64,000 nucleotides of DNA, taken from Hexactinellida sp. DTS-2022 (lineage: Eukaryota > Porifera > Hexactinellida). Below the pieces are notes generated by a model. That model was given only the letters and a program-made list of their open reading frames with translations. It was not told the origin of the DNA and made no database searches. Both the position numbers and the translations under genes were made by a program. The stretch covers positions 1,426,001 to 1,490,000 of the forward strand of contig JAPNXP010000007.1 of assembly GCA_028753945.1 (NCBI GenBank), read 5' to 3'. Shown one piece after another: positions 23,176-35,416 of this stretch. Each line of letters opens with the position of its first letter. Within the stretch, counting starts at the first letter, position 1.

Positions 23176-23415
23176 TGAAATAAATGTTTAGATTGTTTGA
23201 ATCTGTTGTAGTATTATCTAAGATATAAGACAATTAAATTGTTTTGCATCGATAATTCCGTAGGAATTCAAACATTGCAATCAATATCACTGACGTATTG
23301 GTAAGTAATAATATTAGTTTGTATTTGAAGTTAACAATATAATTATAATTAAAACTATTACTTACAAATAGGCATGAATAATTTTGGATTTATTTAATTG
23401 TATAGATAAATAAAT

Positions 23416-23779
23416 ATCTAAGTTGTTTAATACGTCTTTTATTGTCTACGTATTACGTATAATACGTATAATGTAATACGTATTATACGTATACCTTACT
23501 TATAATATCGAGTTCATGGAATTTGATTGGAATAACTTTTGGTTTAATCGTTATTCTTTTATTGTTAATCGACTCGTAGTATAGTTTGTATAGTACAAAT
23601 ATGATTATTTGTTAGATGTTGTTTTTACAACAAGAATTAGAAATATTCTATTGAATTTACTTCAAAGATATCCCTGGTTGATCATAGATTTAACGTATAA
23701 TACGTACTGGTGGATAGCGTATCACGTATAATACGTATAATACGTATTATACGCAATACTCGTATTAAACAACTTAGAT
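23416..23779. mobile_element. Inverted-repeat element rich in ACGTATTATACGT
   Basis: Arms ATCTAAGTTGTTTAATACG (23416-23434) and the exact inverse (23761-23779), with runs of TACGTATAATACGTA next to both arms. A related, much interrupted copy spans 50245-53791. Non-coding; superfamily not recognised. Confidence 0.75.
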
Positions 23780-23944
23780 AAATATACATACATAATGATA
23801 TTTTGGCGGTACAAGGCAATACCCAATTTTAAAGACGGAAAACCTTTAGCGATTTAAATCCAAATATATATTGATATTGGACTTCATAAATCACTATCTT
23901 TTTGATGAACGCTGATAAAAAGTTTCGAAAGTTAGAAGTATTGA

Positions 23945-24902
23945 TCTATATTATTTAGAAAGCTTGGTCCGTCCATCCGTCTGTCCGTCTGTCCTTCTGT
24001 CCTTCTGTCCGTCTGTCCGTCTGTCCGTCTGTCCTTCTGTCCGTCTGTCCGTCTGTCCGTCTGTCCGTTGGTCCGTCTGTCCGTCTGTCCGTCTGTCCGT
24101 CTGTCCGTCTGCCCCTGTAACTCTTTGCTACATTACCCGATCCTGACGAAATAAATATCAATCGAAAGCTCTTCCAAGGGAGACCTCGGGAAATATACTG
24201 GGTTCCACTAAAAGGTGTCAGTTCCATAATTACATGGCATTTTTGTGATTAAGTACTAATGTGCATATAGTATAAGTCTATTGTTAAAGGTATAATCCTA
24301 TTGGTTACTGCTAACTGGGATACTAATCATATTGGCTACTGCTAACTGGGATATTAATCCTATTGGCTACTGCTAACTGGGATATTAATCCAATTGTGTA
24401 CTACCAATTGCGGTGCCTAAAATAAATCAATTTGTTAAATTTTACTTAATCATTTACTACATCATGCAACGTAATCCAGTCAGACAGTTCACCCACACAC
24501 CGTTTCCAGCCGGATTGATAACAACCCTGAATCCTGCAATGTAATAAGTCTGCAAAGCAAAACGAATGCAGACTCCAAAATGCATGGTTGTTCCTCGAGG
24601 GGCTTACAATAACGTTGTTGGTTCCCGTTTTGGCGAGCCGAGGCAATCCTTTTCGTCATAAACCAGGAAGCATAAGAACTATCGCTGATGGCAGAAGCAT
24701 GGAGGAAGGGATATGCAGGGAAGAGTGCCATACAGTTTGGTTAGAAAGCTCGGGAATGGCTCTATACGACTAATATTGTATATCGCGAAGTATTTAACAG
24801 CTAAGCTGCAACCCGTAGCATTGTAAGAGGCTATAATTTGGGGTCGCATCCCAACTGTTTATGCCGACTAATTCGTCGCAAGGCGACGGGTCACTTGGCT
24901 AG
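23945..24902 (+). mobile_element. Complete non-autonomous Helitron
   Basis: 5' end TCTATATTATTTAG preceded by A, 3' end CTAG (24899-24902) followed by T. A 6-bp stem hairpin CGTCGC-AAG-GCGACG (24874-24888) lies 10 nt before the CTAG. These are the canonical Helitron signals. No Rep/helicase is encoded. An 8-bp minisatellite lies just inside the 5' end, and three repeats of TATTGGCTACTGCTAACTGG lie at about 24298-24390. Confidence 0.9.
23969..24112 (+). repeat. 8-bp minisatellite GTCCGTCT, about 18 units
   Basis: Near-perfect array inside the Helitron. The related element at 32400-32827 has only two to three 4-bp GTCC units at the same place, so the array expanded locally. Open frames over it are artefacts. 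Confidence 0.92.
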
Positions 24903-25100
24903 TGAACATTAAGAAGATATTAACCAAATCTGTCCTAATAATTCAGATGTGTAATTTGCAAGTATAATAGTAATAATTCAAAAGGCTCTTACAATAGTAC
25001 TAAAAGTGAGTAGATCACCAAAAACTAATTCCATACGTATTACAGTTTCGTATCACAATAGCGCAAAGAGAAACTGATATGATTGATGATTTTCAATGTA

Positions 25101-25182
25101 CAGTCGAATCCGCCTAATAGTCACCTCGGGACCAGGTTCCTTTGACCAAATTAACCGGTGCTCTATTAATCGGAGTCGACTG
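25101..25182. mobile_element. Tiny pogo-like MITE (82 bp)
   Basis: CAGTCGAATCCGCCTAATAG at the left, CGGAGTCGACTG at the right, TA on both sides (25099-25100 and 25183-25184). Confidence 0.85.
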
Positions 25183-25592
25183 TATTAAATAAATAAAGTA
25201 GCCCTAGAAGTGCCATGTCCAGTCACTCTAAGATTCTAACAAAATAAAAGAAAATAACTGAAGCATTTTTATGGTCATACTGGAATCTAATATAAATATA
25301 AACCTCTTAGAAATCCAAATAGGGTAAATACTAAAATTGAGGTTTGCGGCCTACCATCAAAGCTGATATTTTGCACCAAGGATGAAGTAGTGTACGATAT
25401 TATTATTGACCCATAGTTATTTACATTTATCTCTGTACAGTTAGAAATATTAGTTGGATAAACTTGTTACTGATTTTTGTTAATTTTTAGTAATTAATTA
25501 ATACAATTCTCCTTCCACCGATATTTTAAGCACTTCCTAGTACTATATTTGACTTTGTTTCTTTTAAATAGTTAGAAATTTAATTTTTCTCA

Positions 25593-28500
25593 ATGCCTAA
25601 CTGTTCTGCCCCTGGTTGTAGGGGTAATTATACCCCAGAAGAGCGCGTCCCAGTTTTTTAACTTCCAGATGGTCCACCTGAGTTACGACATGCCTGGATA
25701 CGTGCTCTCCATCGTGAGGATATTTCTGACCTCAAAATGGTGTATGTGTGTGCTAAGCATTTTCCGAAGGAAGATATTCAATATTTTCACACGGTACCCA
25801 GAGGAGATGGCACATCCTATGAGGTCCCGCGAGGAAGACCCAAATTAAATCCTGGCGCTGTCCCCTCTCTCCTTCCTGGTTGTCCGTCTTATAATTCCTT
25901 TACAACTTTAATTAGAATCAAACGAACTCGGTTCTCTTACGACTCCAAAGAGGAAGATTTATTGAACCAAGCAACTAATCTCAGCTTGAGATCAGAGAAC
26001 ACATAAATGGAGAAGTTCTGTGTTGGTTGTATACAAGAAATACGAGATAAGTTAGCTTTGATAACAATCCCAACTGACTGGTTAGTTTGGATTCAAACAG
26101 ATAATTGTGTGAGATTTTTTTTGCCTAAGATGGAAAATCATAATATTTGTGCAGATGTTTCTCTTGAAATAAATTCTTTTTTATCTGTGAACGGATATAT
26201 ATGGGGAGTCGATTTCTCTCTCACTTATCTCTATCACTGATATTCGACAAATTGAAACGATGTTTACTGAGATGTGGGTGTTTACAAGAAGAGAAGGAGA
26301 TATAATGTTATTACACAAATTCTGGCCATAAAAACGCATCAGGTTTGTCCTGATAGTTACAAATTTCTCCAAACTTCAGAATGTATTTCTTTTCCACATG
26401 TTTACGCACTAGAAAAGTTGTACTCTTCTTTTGGGCTGGAAAACGAATCTTGTACTTACCTTAACCAGGTAACTTCTTCTTTTAGTTCTCAAGAGAAGAA
26501 TGTAATTATTCAGATGGATGAGATCCACGTTAAGTCTGATATCTCATATAAGGGTGGGAAAATATTTGGTCCTAACTTATCCCCTAAAAACCCCACAAGA
26601 ACTGTATTTGCTATCATGGTTTCTAGTTTACACAAAAAATGGTCCTGTATTTCTCGTTTGATACCTTGCGCATCTATATCTGCTGAATACCTTTTTCCTA
26701 TAATTAAGTCTTGTATTTTGGATATCGAATCTTGCGGTTTGAAAGTACAGATTATTTCTACCGACAATTACCCTTTAAACGTGAACTTATTCAAGTTATT
26801 TTCTCCAACTAAACAGTTAGAGACTAGTATACCAGACCCTTCTGATAATAAAAGAAAACTCTATGTTACTTTTGACTTTGTGCACATTTTGAAAGTATTC
26901 AAAACAACTGGTTGAATCAGAAAGATATTCGGAAAACCTTTCACTTTCCAAACTTTAAGTCTCCTAACATTAAGCTGGATTACTGCGTGTATCCTGTTCA
27001 AGTTTACTCTGCATCTCCTCTATAATTTAGAGATTGAATCCTTAGCTAAGTTAGCTCCTAGCTTGACTATCAAAGCTTGTTATCCTTCTGCTATTGAGCG
27101 CCAAAATGTGAAACTTGTTTTGAAAGTATTCAACGAATTAACTGTTGCAGCTCTGAAGTTACAGAATGAACTCCGTAACCAAGAAGACCGAAACAATACA
27201 CACGACTTTGTTGAAATGCATCTTCAAATTTGGAACTGTTCAACATAAATTCCCCACTTACCGTAGACTGCCTAATCGCCACACAGTGTGGCAGTGCCAA
27301 AAAACGTAGTAAATAAACTCCAAATTTCAAAAGATTTCTGATTCAAACATGTTTTTATATACTCTATCGATTTCGATCATAAAAAAGTTTTTTTGAAATT
27401 TCAAGATGATTACATAGCATAAAAGTGTCATCTGCCACTTGAATGCCACCTCAATTCGAAATAATAAATGTAAACATTGGCTGTGCAAAACATGTTAATT
27501 AAGGAATTCAATGTATAGACCCTTTTTTGAATGTTTCACTCGTATATTTATAGAGTTGTGAGACCTAACGGAATTTTCAAACATTTTTTCGTCATCCATG
27601 GTTCAAAAAAACAAACTTTAGTCGTTTTAATTTATTGATGTAGATTTGTAGTATGTGTCCGAATCGTTTGAAATATGTTATCCAAAATGGAATATTATGG
27701 CTCCACATGATGTAGTTTTCAAAGTAAGGCTAACTTCCTTTATTTTCAGGATATTCCGTTTCAAAGAAAAATTGTTTGTCACCATTTTTTGGACAAAATA
27801 TTGAACAAAATTTTGCAAAAAATTTTGAACGTTAACAAAATATTAATGTCTTCATGACTTTTGAATATTTTAGTTCATTCTTTTGATTCTAAAGAATTGT
27901 AGTGAATTAGAAATTCATGAAAAAGCTTTCGGCAGTATTCAGTTAAAGGTAAACGTTTGAATGATGATATTTCAAGACCTCTAACATACCAGGACGAACG
28001 ATTTTCATTCTTAGCCTGTGTTGTTATTTGGTTAGAGACTTGGCTGGCCTTGCCAGGAAATGTAGGAAAGTTAAGTAAACTAACGTTTACCAGTTTTAAA
28101 CATGCTTGTACTGTATTGCCTCAGATAACCAACCATTTGACTGGATTTTGTGGATTTAACTATCTTTTGAAATCCAATTTACAGACAGATCCATTGGAAC
28201 ATCACTTTTGCCTATATCGTATGATGTAAGGTTCAAACTATCCTATCTCGCATCTTCAAATCCTTGAAACTGAACGCTGCCTCAAGTTATCCAACATATT
28301 AAAGATTTTTGCTTCACAACAAGATTGTGGCTTATATTCAATTACTACATTTATTGATTCATACTCATCCCTTGATACGAATAAAGTGATGAAATCGATG
28401 TCCAACTAGTCTGGGATGAAATTGATGATCTAACTTCCATTGAATGTAGTTTACAGACTCTTCAGTCATTAGCTTTTATTGCTGGTTTTGCAGTACATAA

Positions 28501-28954
28501 ATATATTTAAAGAACTCAGGCATGTCGTGTTTGCATTGTTCTTTTGACCATTGACAAATACTTTATCTTTGATGAAGATTCACAACCCGAGTTCACGCTT
28601 TTGCAATTAACTGACCGTGGATGCCTAAAGTATCCATCTGAGTTTATCTTCGAATCTATAGTAACTTTATGAAAGACGTTAATTGCAATTGAAAGTAAAG
28701 ACAACTTGTTGGCGATATTGATGCAGGGATCATCCAGAAAAATTATTGTGGAAGTAACCTTGATATTCTTAGAAGAGACTGATGCGATTGCTAAATCGAG
28801 TTGCATATCTTGTGGTGTCTCTATTTTGACTATCCTAAAATATCTTATTTTCACTTGCGCCAAATGTTTACTAGCTTACAAGGTTAAAAATTATAACTCC
28901 GCTGTTGCATCTAAAGGAATAGAAAAGCGAAAACTGAAGAAGTTCTCACATTAA
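25593..28954 (+). pseudogene. THAP P-element transposase pseudogene
   Basis: Begins with a THAP finger, MPNCSAPGCRGNY, with an early stop at about 25660, then VYVCAKHF. Further blocks: IIQMDEIHVK (first catalytic Asp region, about 26505), ISTDNYPLN (about 26755), FDFVHILK (about 26872), ERQNVKLVLKV (about 27100), LQTDPLEHHFCLYRMM (about 28180, catalytic Glu region) and the C-terminal KVKNYNSAV...KRKLKKFS, ending at 28954. At least six frame breaks or stops. About 700 bp of foreign sequence (about 27246-27945) sits between LQIW and KRLNDDISRPL. An AATAAA follows at about 29048. Confidence 0.85.
27246..27945. mobile_element. Unclassified ~700-bp insertion in P pseudogene
   Basis: Placed by comparison with the copy at 43973-44584, where the coding sequence is continuous across this point. 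No clear TIR or target duplication found; very AT-rich, with TTTTGGACAAAATATTGAAC-like stretches. Confidence 0.55.
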
Positions 28955-29276
28955 TGAAATACACCAGAAGGCTACTCTTCTATTATTTTTATTGTTATTT
29001 GAACCCACATTATTCTTTATGTGTCCTTATCATTGTTGTTAAGTGACCAATAAAGATTCAATACAGAAAATCTATTAATTTACTAGAATTATTTATTATA
29101 ACAGATTAATTTCTAAAGGAAGTTGAAAACATTGAACTATGTTTATCACTTTCTCATCGTACACTACTTCATCCATGGTACATTTGATGGTAGGCCTTAT
29201 ATAGAGTAGGCTATGGTAGTTCTTATGTTTTAGGCTATTTTTGATAGAAGCAATTGCATAGAAACTACCCATATAC

Positions 29277-30345
29277 CAGAGCTGCCAACCCTCCCGCTTT
29301 TTAAAAGTGTATATTTAATAGGCATTAGGCTCCGATAGGGAGTTAGAGCCATGGTATTTATGAAATACCAATCTCTCATAATATAATGTAAAAATAGTCC
29401 GAAATGGCCGCATAAAAAAAAATTCGTAGTAAACATTGTGATATTGAGTTCACGCATTATATCAAAAATGAGGAATTTAATTAACCCTAAATGAGATAAG
29501 TATATAATTATATAATATTAAAAATAAACTAAAAGAAATCAAAAAATAATTCGGAGATATATATAATGATTTTATGTAGATGATGTGAAAACTATGTGAA
29601 ATATAATCTCAAAAAGATGGCATATTTTAAATAATTTTATCCGCTTAGACTCCGAGTATACTGATTAATTCACAGAACAAGGCACAGCTTTATCATCAGG
29701 CATTACAACAAATTCATTTTGCATTTTATAGACTTAGAATTCATCTTGTGCCTGAATATACCACGTGAGGAAGGGAATTTATTAAATTGTGATATTCTAA
29801 CAAATGTATAGACGTCTTACGTAATTTACTCAGAATTCAGGATTAACACAGCAATATTATGACAGATCAATTATCGGGACAATAAAATCTGTAACCGTAA
29901 ACCGACGTTAGCCTGTTGCATGTATTCAACCTTGATAAACAATGCAAATATAATTAGGCTGAGTCAGTGGTGGCGCTAGCCAGCAGCCACTGGTGGGGCA
30001 CAGGCAATTAAACTGGAACAAACTTACATTAATGAGGTGGGTCACATATAAATTCACGTGGGACACAGGCCCCACCTTCGCGCTGAGTATTGCGTATTTA
30101 TATTCTCTCTTGTACTATAAATATCAAAAATTATGAGGAAAGAGTAGTACCCCTACTAGTTTGTTTGCAAGTCATAATATTTATAATGCCTAGTATTATG
30201 GTATTGTTTCATTTTATTTCTAAGCGCTCAAATTTGACTCCTTCATGACCTATCACTTTTTCTCCCATTTTTGGAACACCAACCTCCTGCTTTTTGATGA
30301 AATACCCACCCCGACTGCCACTTTGGGGACAATTCAGGTTGGCAG
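29277..30345. mobile_element. Possible hAT-type element with GCTGCCAACC end
   Basis: CAGAGCTGCCAACCCTCCCG at the left and an inverse-like GGTTGGCAG at 30337-30345. The interior holds another MITE (29962-30090). No target duplication found, so this is tentative. Confidence 0.35.
29962..30090. mobile_element. Second copy of the 124-bp hAT-type MITE
   Basis: Inverse-orientation homologue of 12006-12129 (CAGTGGTGGCGCTAGCC...ACAGGCCCCACCTTCGCG), diverged. Its duplication is not clear. Confidence 0.65.
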
Positions 30346-30349
30346 ATCA

Positions 30350-31138
30350 AAGAATCGTTAATCCAGCTATATAATTTGGTCGGAGTCGGACTTATTCCTT
30401 CAAGAGAAAAACTGCAGCCATACTTATTCTAGTCTGACAATTCAGTCAACTCCATTTATGGGGTATATCACGAACGTAAATGCCCAATTTCATGGAACAG
30501 CGAATAAAACAGACTGTGTACAAAAATGGTCATTAGCCATCGCCCACTTATTGTGCCGACCATATAATATTACATTTAAAAATTTACAAATCTACCATGT
30601 TGTGAATTTTACTATTGTAACAAATATATTATCAACACAGTTGCCAACTATAATCCAAGATAAATAATCTACAAGATCAGTGATAAATGATATCAATTTC
30701 TGAAAACTATTAGAATATGAATAGAATATGAATTGCTTATAATTGAGGCATTTTGGAATTATTTGTCAATCGTGAATATTGTAAAATAGTATAATTTAAC
30801 ACTACAACTTAACAGCAACTTGAAAATTCGTGAATCAACAATATAATTGACATATCTAAAGGGTCAATTTGCATTTTATTGATGAATGTATTCGATAAAT
30901 AACATTTGTGCTGCACAAAATTTATATTCATTTAACAAATCAAAATTCCAAAAAATGCCAAAATACACTTTTATGGCCCTCCAAGTTTTTGACCACAACA
31001 CATCCTAAATAGTACTGTTTTAGCCTATTCTAAGATGTATACAACCTAGTTAAATATTAAACCTATTTATCAATATATAATACCAAATTTTTCCATTGAC
31101 CTGTACTTTTTATGCAGACCATTTCGTAGTCATTAGTA
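30350..31138. other. AT-rich interval, nothing recognised
   Basis: No protein-like frame or repeat terminus seen. Confidence 0.4.
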
Positions 31139-32018
31139 CGAGTCCTTCAATCTCATCGCTTCGCGAACTTTGTTCGTCCATGTTAGACACTACGCAACAC
31201 AATTAACCACTTCGCGGCCTTACCCTCCTCAAAATATCACTTATAATAAATAAGTTAAACCTGTGAAATTTACACGACTAATTCAGTTCTATATGTTGCT
31301 GTTTGGCATCCAAGTATGTCAACTTATAAATTACTTAATGTTATTTACTAACTCAGGGTATAGTTCCTGCATAATAAATTGTTTGATTAAAAATTCGCTG
31401 CATTACTCTATTCAATATGTCATACATTTTGGAGAAGGTATGGGTAGTAAATCTTTGAATAACTTTAATTATAGTAATATAATATACTTAAGCGATTGAC
31501 GCAAGCTAATAATACATAACAATTAGAACTAATTGATGGAAGTCAAACTGGATTAATCAAAGAACGTAAATGCAATTTCGGAAATAATGTAAGTGAAGAT
31601 TAATTCAGCAATGACGCAGTAATAGGAGGTTACAATTTTATTATTGCCTGGCGCAGATTAAATTCGAAAATCATATAAATTTGTAGAGACATGTATACAA
31701 TATACGTATTGTATATTGTGAAAAAATTGTAAGAGCTGAATCCAAATTAGTTCCAACGTGACGTAATAATCCAAGAAATCGGTATGTGTGTCTTAATTCA
31801 TGTTGTCTTGTCCAATAATATTGTGGTTAATCGGGAAAAACCATATGTGCCTTTATGACCTCATATTCAGTTAATTTCGTTTATAAAATCAATAGATCGT
31901 TGTCAGCGTGCAAAATTAATCCTGCATGCAAATTTCAGATCTCTATAGCCAATGGTCTTTGCTAATAATACTACAAACACATAAACACACAGACAAGAAT
32001 TGTGCTATTAATATTTAG
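31139..32018 (-). mobile_element. Helitron, CTCG-ended family
   Basis: Minus-strand 3' end CTCG (complement CGAG at 31139-31142, preceded by A), then hairpin-forming CATCGCTTCGCGAAC and ACTTCGCGGCC. The body aligns with 52347-53744 (AACTGGATTAATCAA, GCAATTTCGGAAAT, GGAGGTTACAATTTTA). The 5' side has the CACACAGACAAGAATTGTG region. Confidence 0.75.
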
Positions 32019-32179
32019 ATGATAAATGAAATCAAAAACTGACCCGATGAACATGAATTTACGGAGAGCATGTCGTTACAAACCCTGAGAATATTTTCTT
32101 GACTTTCATCTTGAATCCTGATAATGTTATCTACATATAAATGCACTTAAAGGCATATGATACTTACTTCAAATGACTG

Positions 32180-32335
32180 CTGCCTATTTTATTGGGCATC
32201 GTATTGTACTATTCAATAAATACTTTAGAGGTTAATTAACTGAATACAATTTTATAATTGAGATTACATCAAAATGAATAGCTGCCTATTTTATTGGGGC
32301 ATAATATTATACTATACATTCAATAAATACTTTAA
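32180..32335 (+). repeat. Short direct repeat, two units
   Basis: GCTGCCTATTTTATTGGG plus CAATAAATACTTTA occur twice, about 95 bp apart. Confidence 0.7.
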
Positions 32336-32384
32336 CAATGAAGTTTTGGCTCATGGACAATCTGCGCTGCAGCCTAAGAGCAGG

Positions 32385-32827
32385 ATTATAGCTTCTTTTT
32401 CTCAGATTGATTGTGGGCGCGCGGTAGACACGATTGATCTATCCGGCGACGGTGTGCGAGTGGATACTGTGACACGTCTGTCTCAAGATTACGTTGCATG
32501 ATGTGATTTATGTAAAATGAGCAAATTTTTGTATGAGGCAACCGATAGGATTAATAACAGTGCAGTTGGCAATAACCAATATGATAGTATCCCAAAGCAG
32601 TAGCCAATAGGATTAGACCTTTAACAATAGGCTTATATATGCATATTAGCACGTAAATACAAAATGTTGGGTAATTCTGGAACTAACACCTTTTAGTGGA
32701 ACGCAGTATATTTCCTGAGGTCTCCCTTGGAAGAGCTTTCGATTGATATTTATTTCGTCAGGATCGGGTAATGTAGCAAAGAGTTACAGGGGCGGACGGA
32801 CGGACCAAGCTTTCTTATTAATATAGA
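32385..32827 (-). mobile_element. Helitron 5' portion, related to 23945-24902
   Basis: Minus-strand 5' end TCTATATTAATAAGAAAGC (32827 downward, next plus base T), followed by CTTGGTCCGTCC, the CGATCCTGACGAAATAAA block and the TGCTACTGC repeat region, ending near GCATGATG/CACACCGTCGCCGG homology. The 3' CTAG end is missing. Confidence 0.78.
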
Positions 32828-32990
32828 TAACTAAACCGTGGATAACATAAACATATGTAGAAATTTCTTAGTTATTTATATATTACACAAAATCTAGATT
32901 AATATAGTTCTATCGGTGCATATTCCTTGATTAATTGACAACATTGAGTATCAATGTATTTGTAATTGCTTTCATATTCAATTACTCCAG

Positions 32991-33611
32991 GGCCCGTATT
33001 CACTAAGATTACTTAGAACTTAAGTACTAAGTATATACTTAAGTACTAAGTACATACTTAAGTCGTATTCACTAGGAAATATTGTTGTACTTAAGTACAT
33101 ACTTAACTAAGTATGTACTTAAGTACGAAATTGAATTATATTTATCCAATTATATTTAATAGCATAGCATATTAGTGTATGGAAAGCTATTGTAATAGCT
33201 TGGTGTATAATTTTAACTTTAAAAAATATTCTCAATGAAGTTCCTGTGATTTGTGTGCTTGAGAAAAAAAGAACTTTTTGAAAACAACAACCAATAGTAA
33301 TAAATGTTGAAAATTGAATCATGAACTTCCCCTAAAGTAAAGCAAGTACTACTAGAAATCTAATACAATGTTCTAATTAAACACCAACGTCTAAAGAGTC
33401 AATAAAAGTATATTCTTATAAGTTAAGTCAACTTAGTAGGTTACTTAAGTTTTGTACTTAAGTATGTACTTAAGTACACACTTAAATCTTAGTGAATACC
33501 TATCTTAGTGAATATGACTTAAGTACATACTTATTACTTAAGTACATACTTAGTACTTAAGTACTAAGTACGTACTTAAGTAGGTACTTAACTTCTTAGT
33601 GAATAAGGCCC
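32991..33611. mobile_element. PIF/Harbinger-type MITE
   Basis: GGCCCGTATTCACTAAG at the left, CTTAGTGAATAAGGCCC at the right, with CAG (32988-32990) and CTG (33612-33614) flanks. Subterminal clusters of CTTAAGTACATACTTAAG palindromes. Same terminal signature as the elements at 13124 and 58663 but an unrelated interior. Confidence 0.85.
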
Positions 33612-34006
33612 CTGACGACCACGAATAATTAAAATTTATTTCTAAAGCCGAAAGGTATCTTAGGAAAAAGATCATATGACTTCTTCCAAGGAGAGACTAA
33701 CACATTATGCAAGGTAAGCATAGGCGCCGAAATGGGGGGGACTGAGCCCCCTTGGAGAAATTTGTGTCCCACTTGAGAATTCTTACTGTCTCATTAAAAT
33801 GGTTGAATATGCCTAAGGTTTTCATAATATATGATTTCAGCCGACCTAAAATTCTCATAGTCGCACCCAGGGATGGATTCAGCACAAAATATCTGGGGTG
33901 GTGCAATGCCCTGGGTTGGGCCTTAGAATTGTGGACGCCTTTGGAAGCGCCCGCGGGTCAACTGTGTCAGTTTTTGGACGTTCTTTATTAAGAACTGCAT
34001 TTGAGA

Positions 34007-34531
34007 ACGAGTGTGAAGTTGGCTGAATATTCGACCAGCACAACTTCAGTCAATAAGTTGACTAACTTGCTGACATCAGATTTAAATGATTTTTACAGCA
34101 TTCGAAAGAGTAGAAACCTACGTTTATGAAAGTAGCATTACAATTTTTAAAAAAATTCATTTTCGACAAAAATAATTGACCCCTGACCCGCACTAGTTGA
34201 CCCACTTTTTTAATATACTAATACTAATTATCAAGCGCTGAAATTATGCATGTAAACTCCAGAGACATCTACGTTTATGTTATAGAAATTTCATCAAAAA
34301 ATATAATGTACTTTTTGAAATATTTACGTTTGAATATTGAAGTTGTCAAAATCGAGTCGCCATAAAATCCTACTATATATATGCATACAGCTAGCAATAG
34401 CGTCAATTCCAGTTTGACGTAGACAGTTAGAAGTGATTAAATTAGATCACAAGCTTCAAGCTGATATGCTATTACGTATTAATAATTCCTTATGAAGAGG
34501 ATAATGTCAACTCCCGCCTCATTCTTTGAAT
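34007..34531. repeat. Left ~524-bp TIR of MULE/OTU element
   Basis: Inverse of 39781-40304 with only scattered differences; similarity stops just after CTCCCGCCTC. Confidence 0.93.
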
Positions 34532-34791
34532 AGTCCTTTGATATAACAACACTATTTATTGTTTGTTTGCTTATTGAATCAATAAACTATTCAACATCAA
34601 AACGAATCTTTTAATTTCCGAAATCATATTCAAAGGCCGCAGTTATTTTATTTATCTAATCTCGCCATTGATTGATCCAATACAAATACAGCCAAGAAAC
34701 TTTACCATTTCTAACTTTGACTTGTGAGTATTGACTCTTGAGGTTCGTTTCTTCTTATTACATAAGATTTATGGTTTTACATATATTATAT

Positions 34792-35118
34792 CAGGGATTT
34801 TCAACCTGAGGATCGCAAAGGCCTCCTTGGGAGGGGTCACGAAACGATTATCTTTATTGATTAGTATTTTAAATTATTAAATTATTCATAAAATACAATG
34901 TATACTGCCATCATCAATTGTGAAGTGAATAGATTGGATTTTTGGACCTGTTGTCTCTCAAAATCTTAGCCTAGGGTTTCTCTAGTTCTTGAAAAAAGCA
35001 GTTCCAACTCTACATCAATATTTTGTTAATTATATAAGAGTTCTGACAATAAAATTTATCCCATGAACATTAAGGTGTTCGTGCGAATGTTCACAGATGC
35101 AAAAGTTAAAAACCCCTG
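34792..35118. mobile_element. hAT MITE with perfect TSD TATTATAT
   Basis: CAGGGATTTTCAACCTGAGG at the left, inverse of CAGGGGTTTTTAAC at the right, exact TATTATAT duplications at 34784-34791 and 35119-35126. The start resembles widespread hAT families that begin CAGNGGTTCTCAACCTG (from memory). Inserted between the left TIR and the coding region of the MULE/OTU element. Confidence 0.92.
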
Positions 35119-35416
35119 TATTATATTGACTTTCTATTATATTGATTATATTGTTTCTACAATTTAGATTTACATTTACGACTCCACGATACATGGCTCG
35201 AAATTTCAACACATCTTTCCCTGGAACCAGCTTTTCTAAAAGTAAATTTATTGATATGTTTATCTAGGGCCCAAATCTATTTTATATATATCGTTCTACT
35301 CTTTCGTTTCAAACAATATTCGTTTTTGTCCAATGTTAAAATAAATATATTAGATTCACTTAATTAATTAAATTATTATGATATTATTCCTGACTAATTA
35401 TTTAAGTATGAACTAA

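Larger units (their letters stand above)
25350..29215 (+). mobile_element. P-superfamily element, second family, decayed
   Basis: The right terminus ends GAGTAGGCTATG (29215), matching the 31-bp TIR of the copy at 42687-46571. The left end keeps the inner TIR part (GGCCTACCATCAAA) but the outermost ~18 bp are lost or diverged. Inner terminal match GGATGAAGTAGTGTACGAT occurs on both sides. It encodes the broken transposase below. Confidence 0.82.

Noticed and set aside
23955..24227. Open frames DGQTDRRT and PSVCPSVR
   Set aside because: Translation of the GTCCGTCT minisatellite.
24446..24773. Short frames near 24500-24770 as a coding exon
   Set aside because: Lies inside a complete non-autonomous Helitron, and both strands are equally open without domain-like motifs.
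33726..33800. CATAGGCGCCGAAATGGGG as the start of a separate hAT element
   Set aside because: Resembles the 7130 element start, but no matching right end or duplication could be found.
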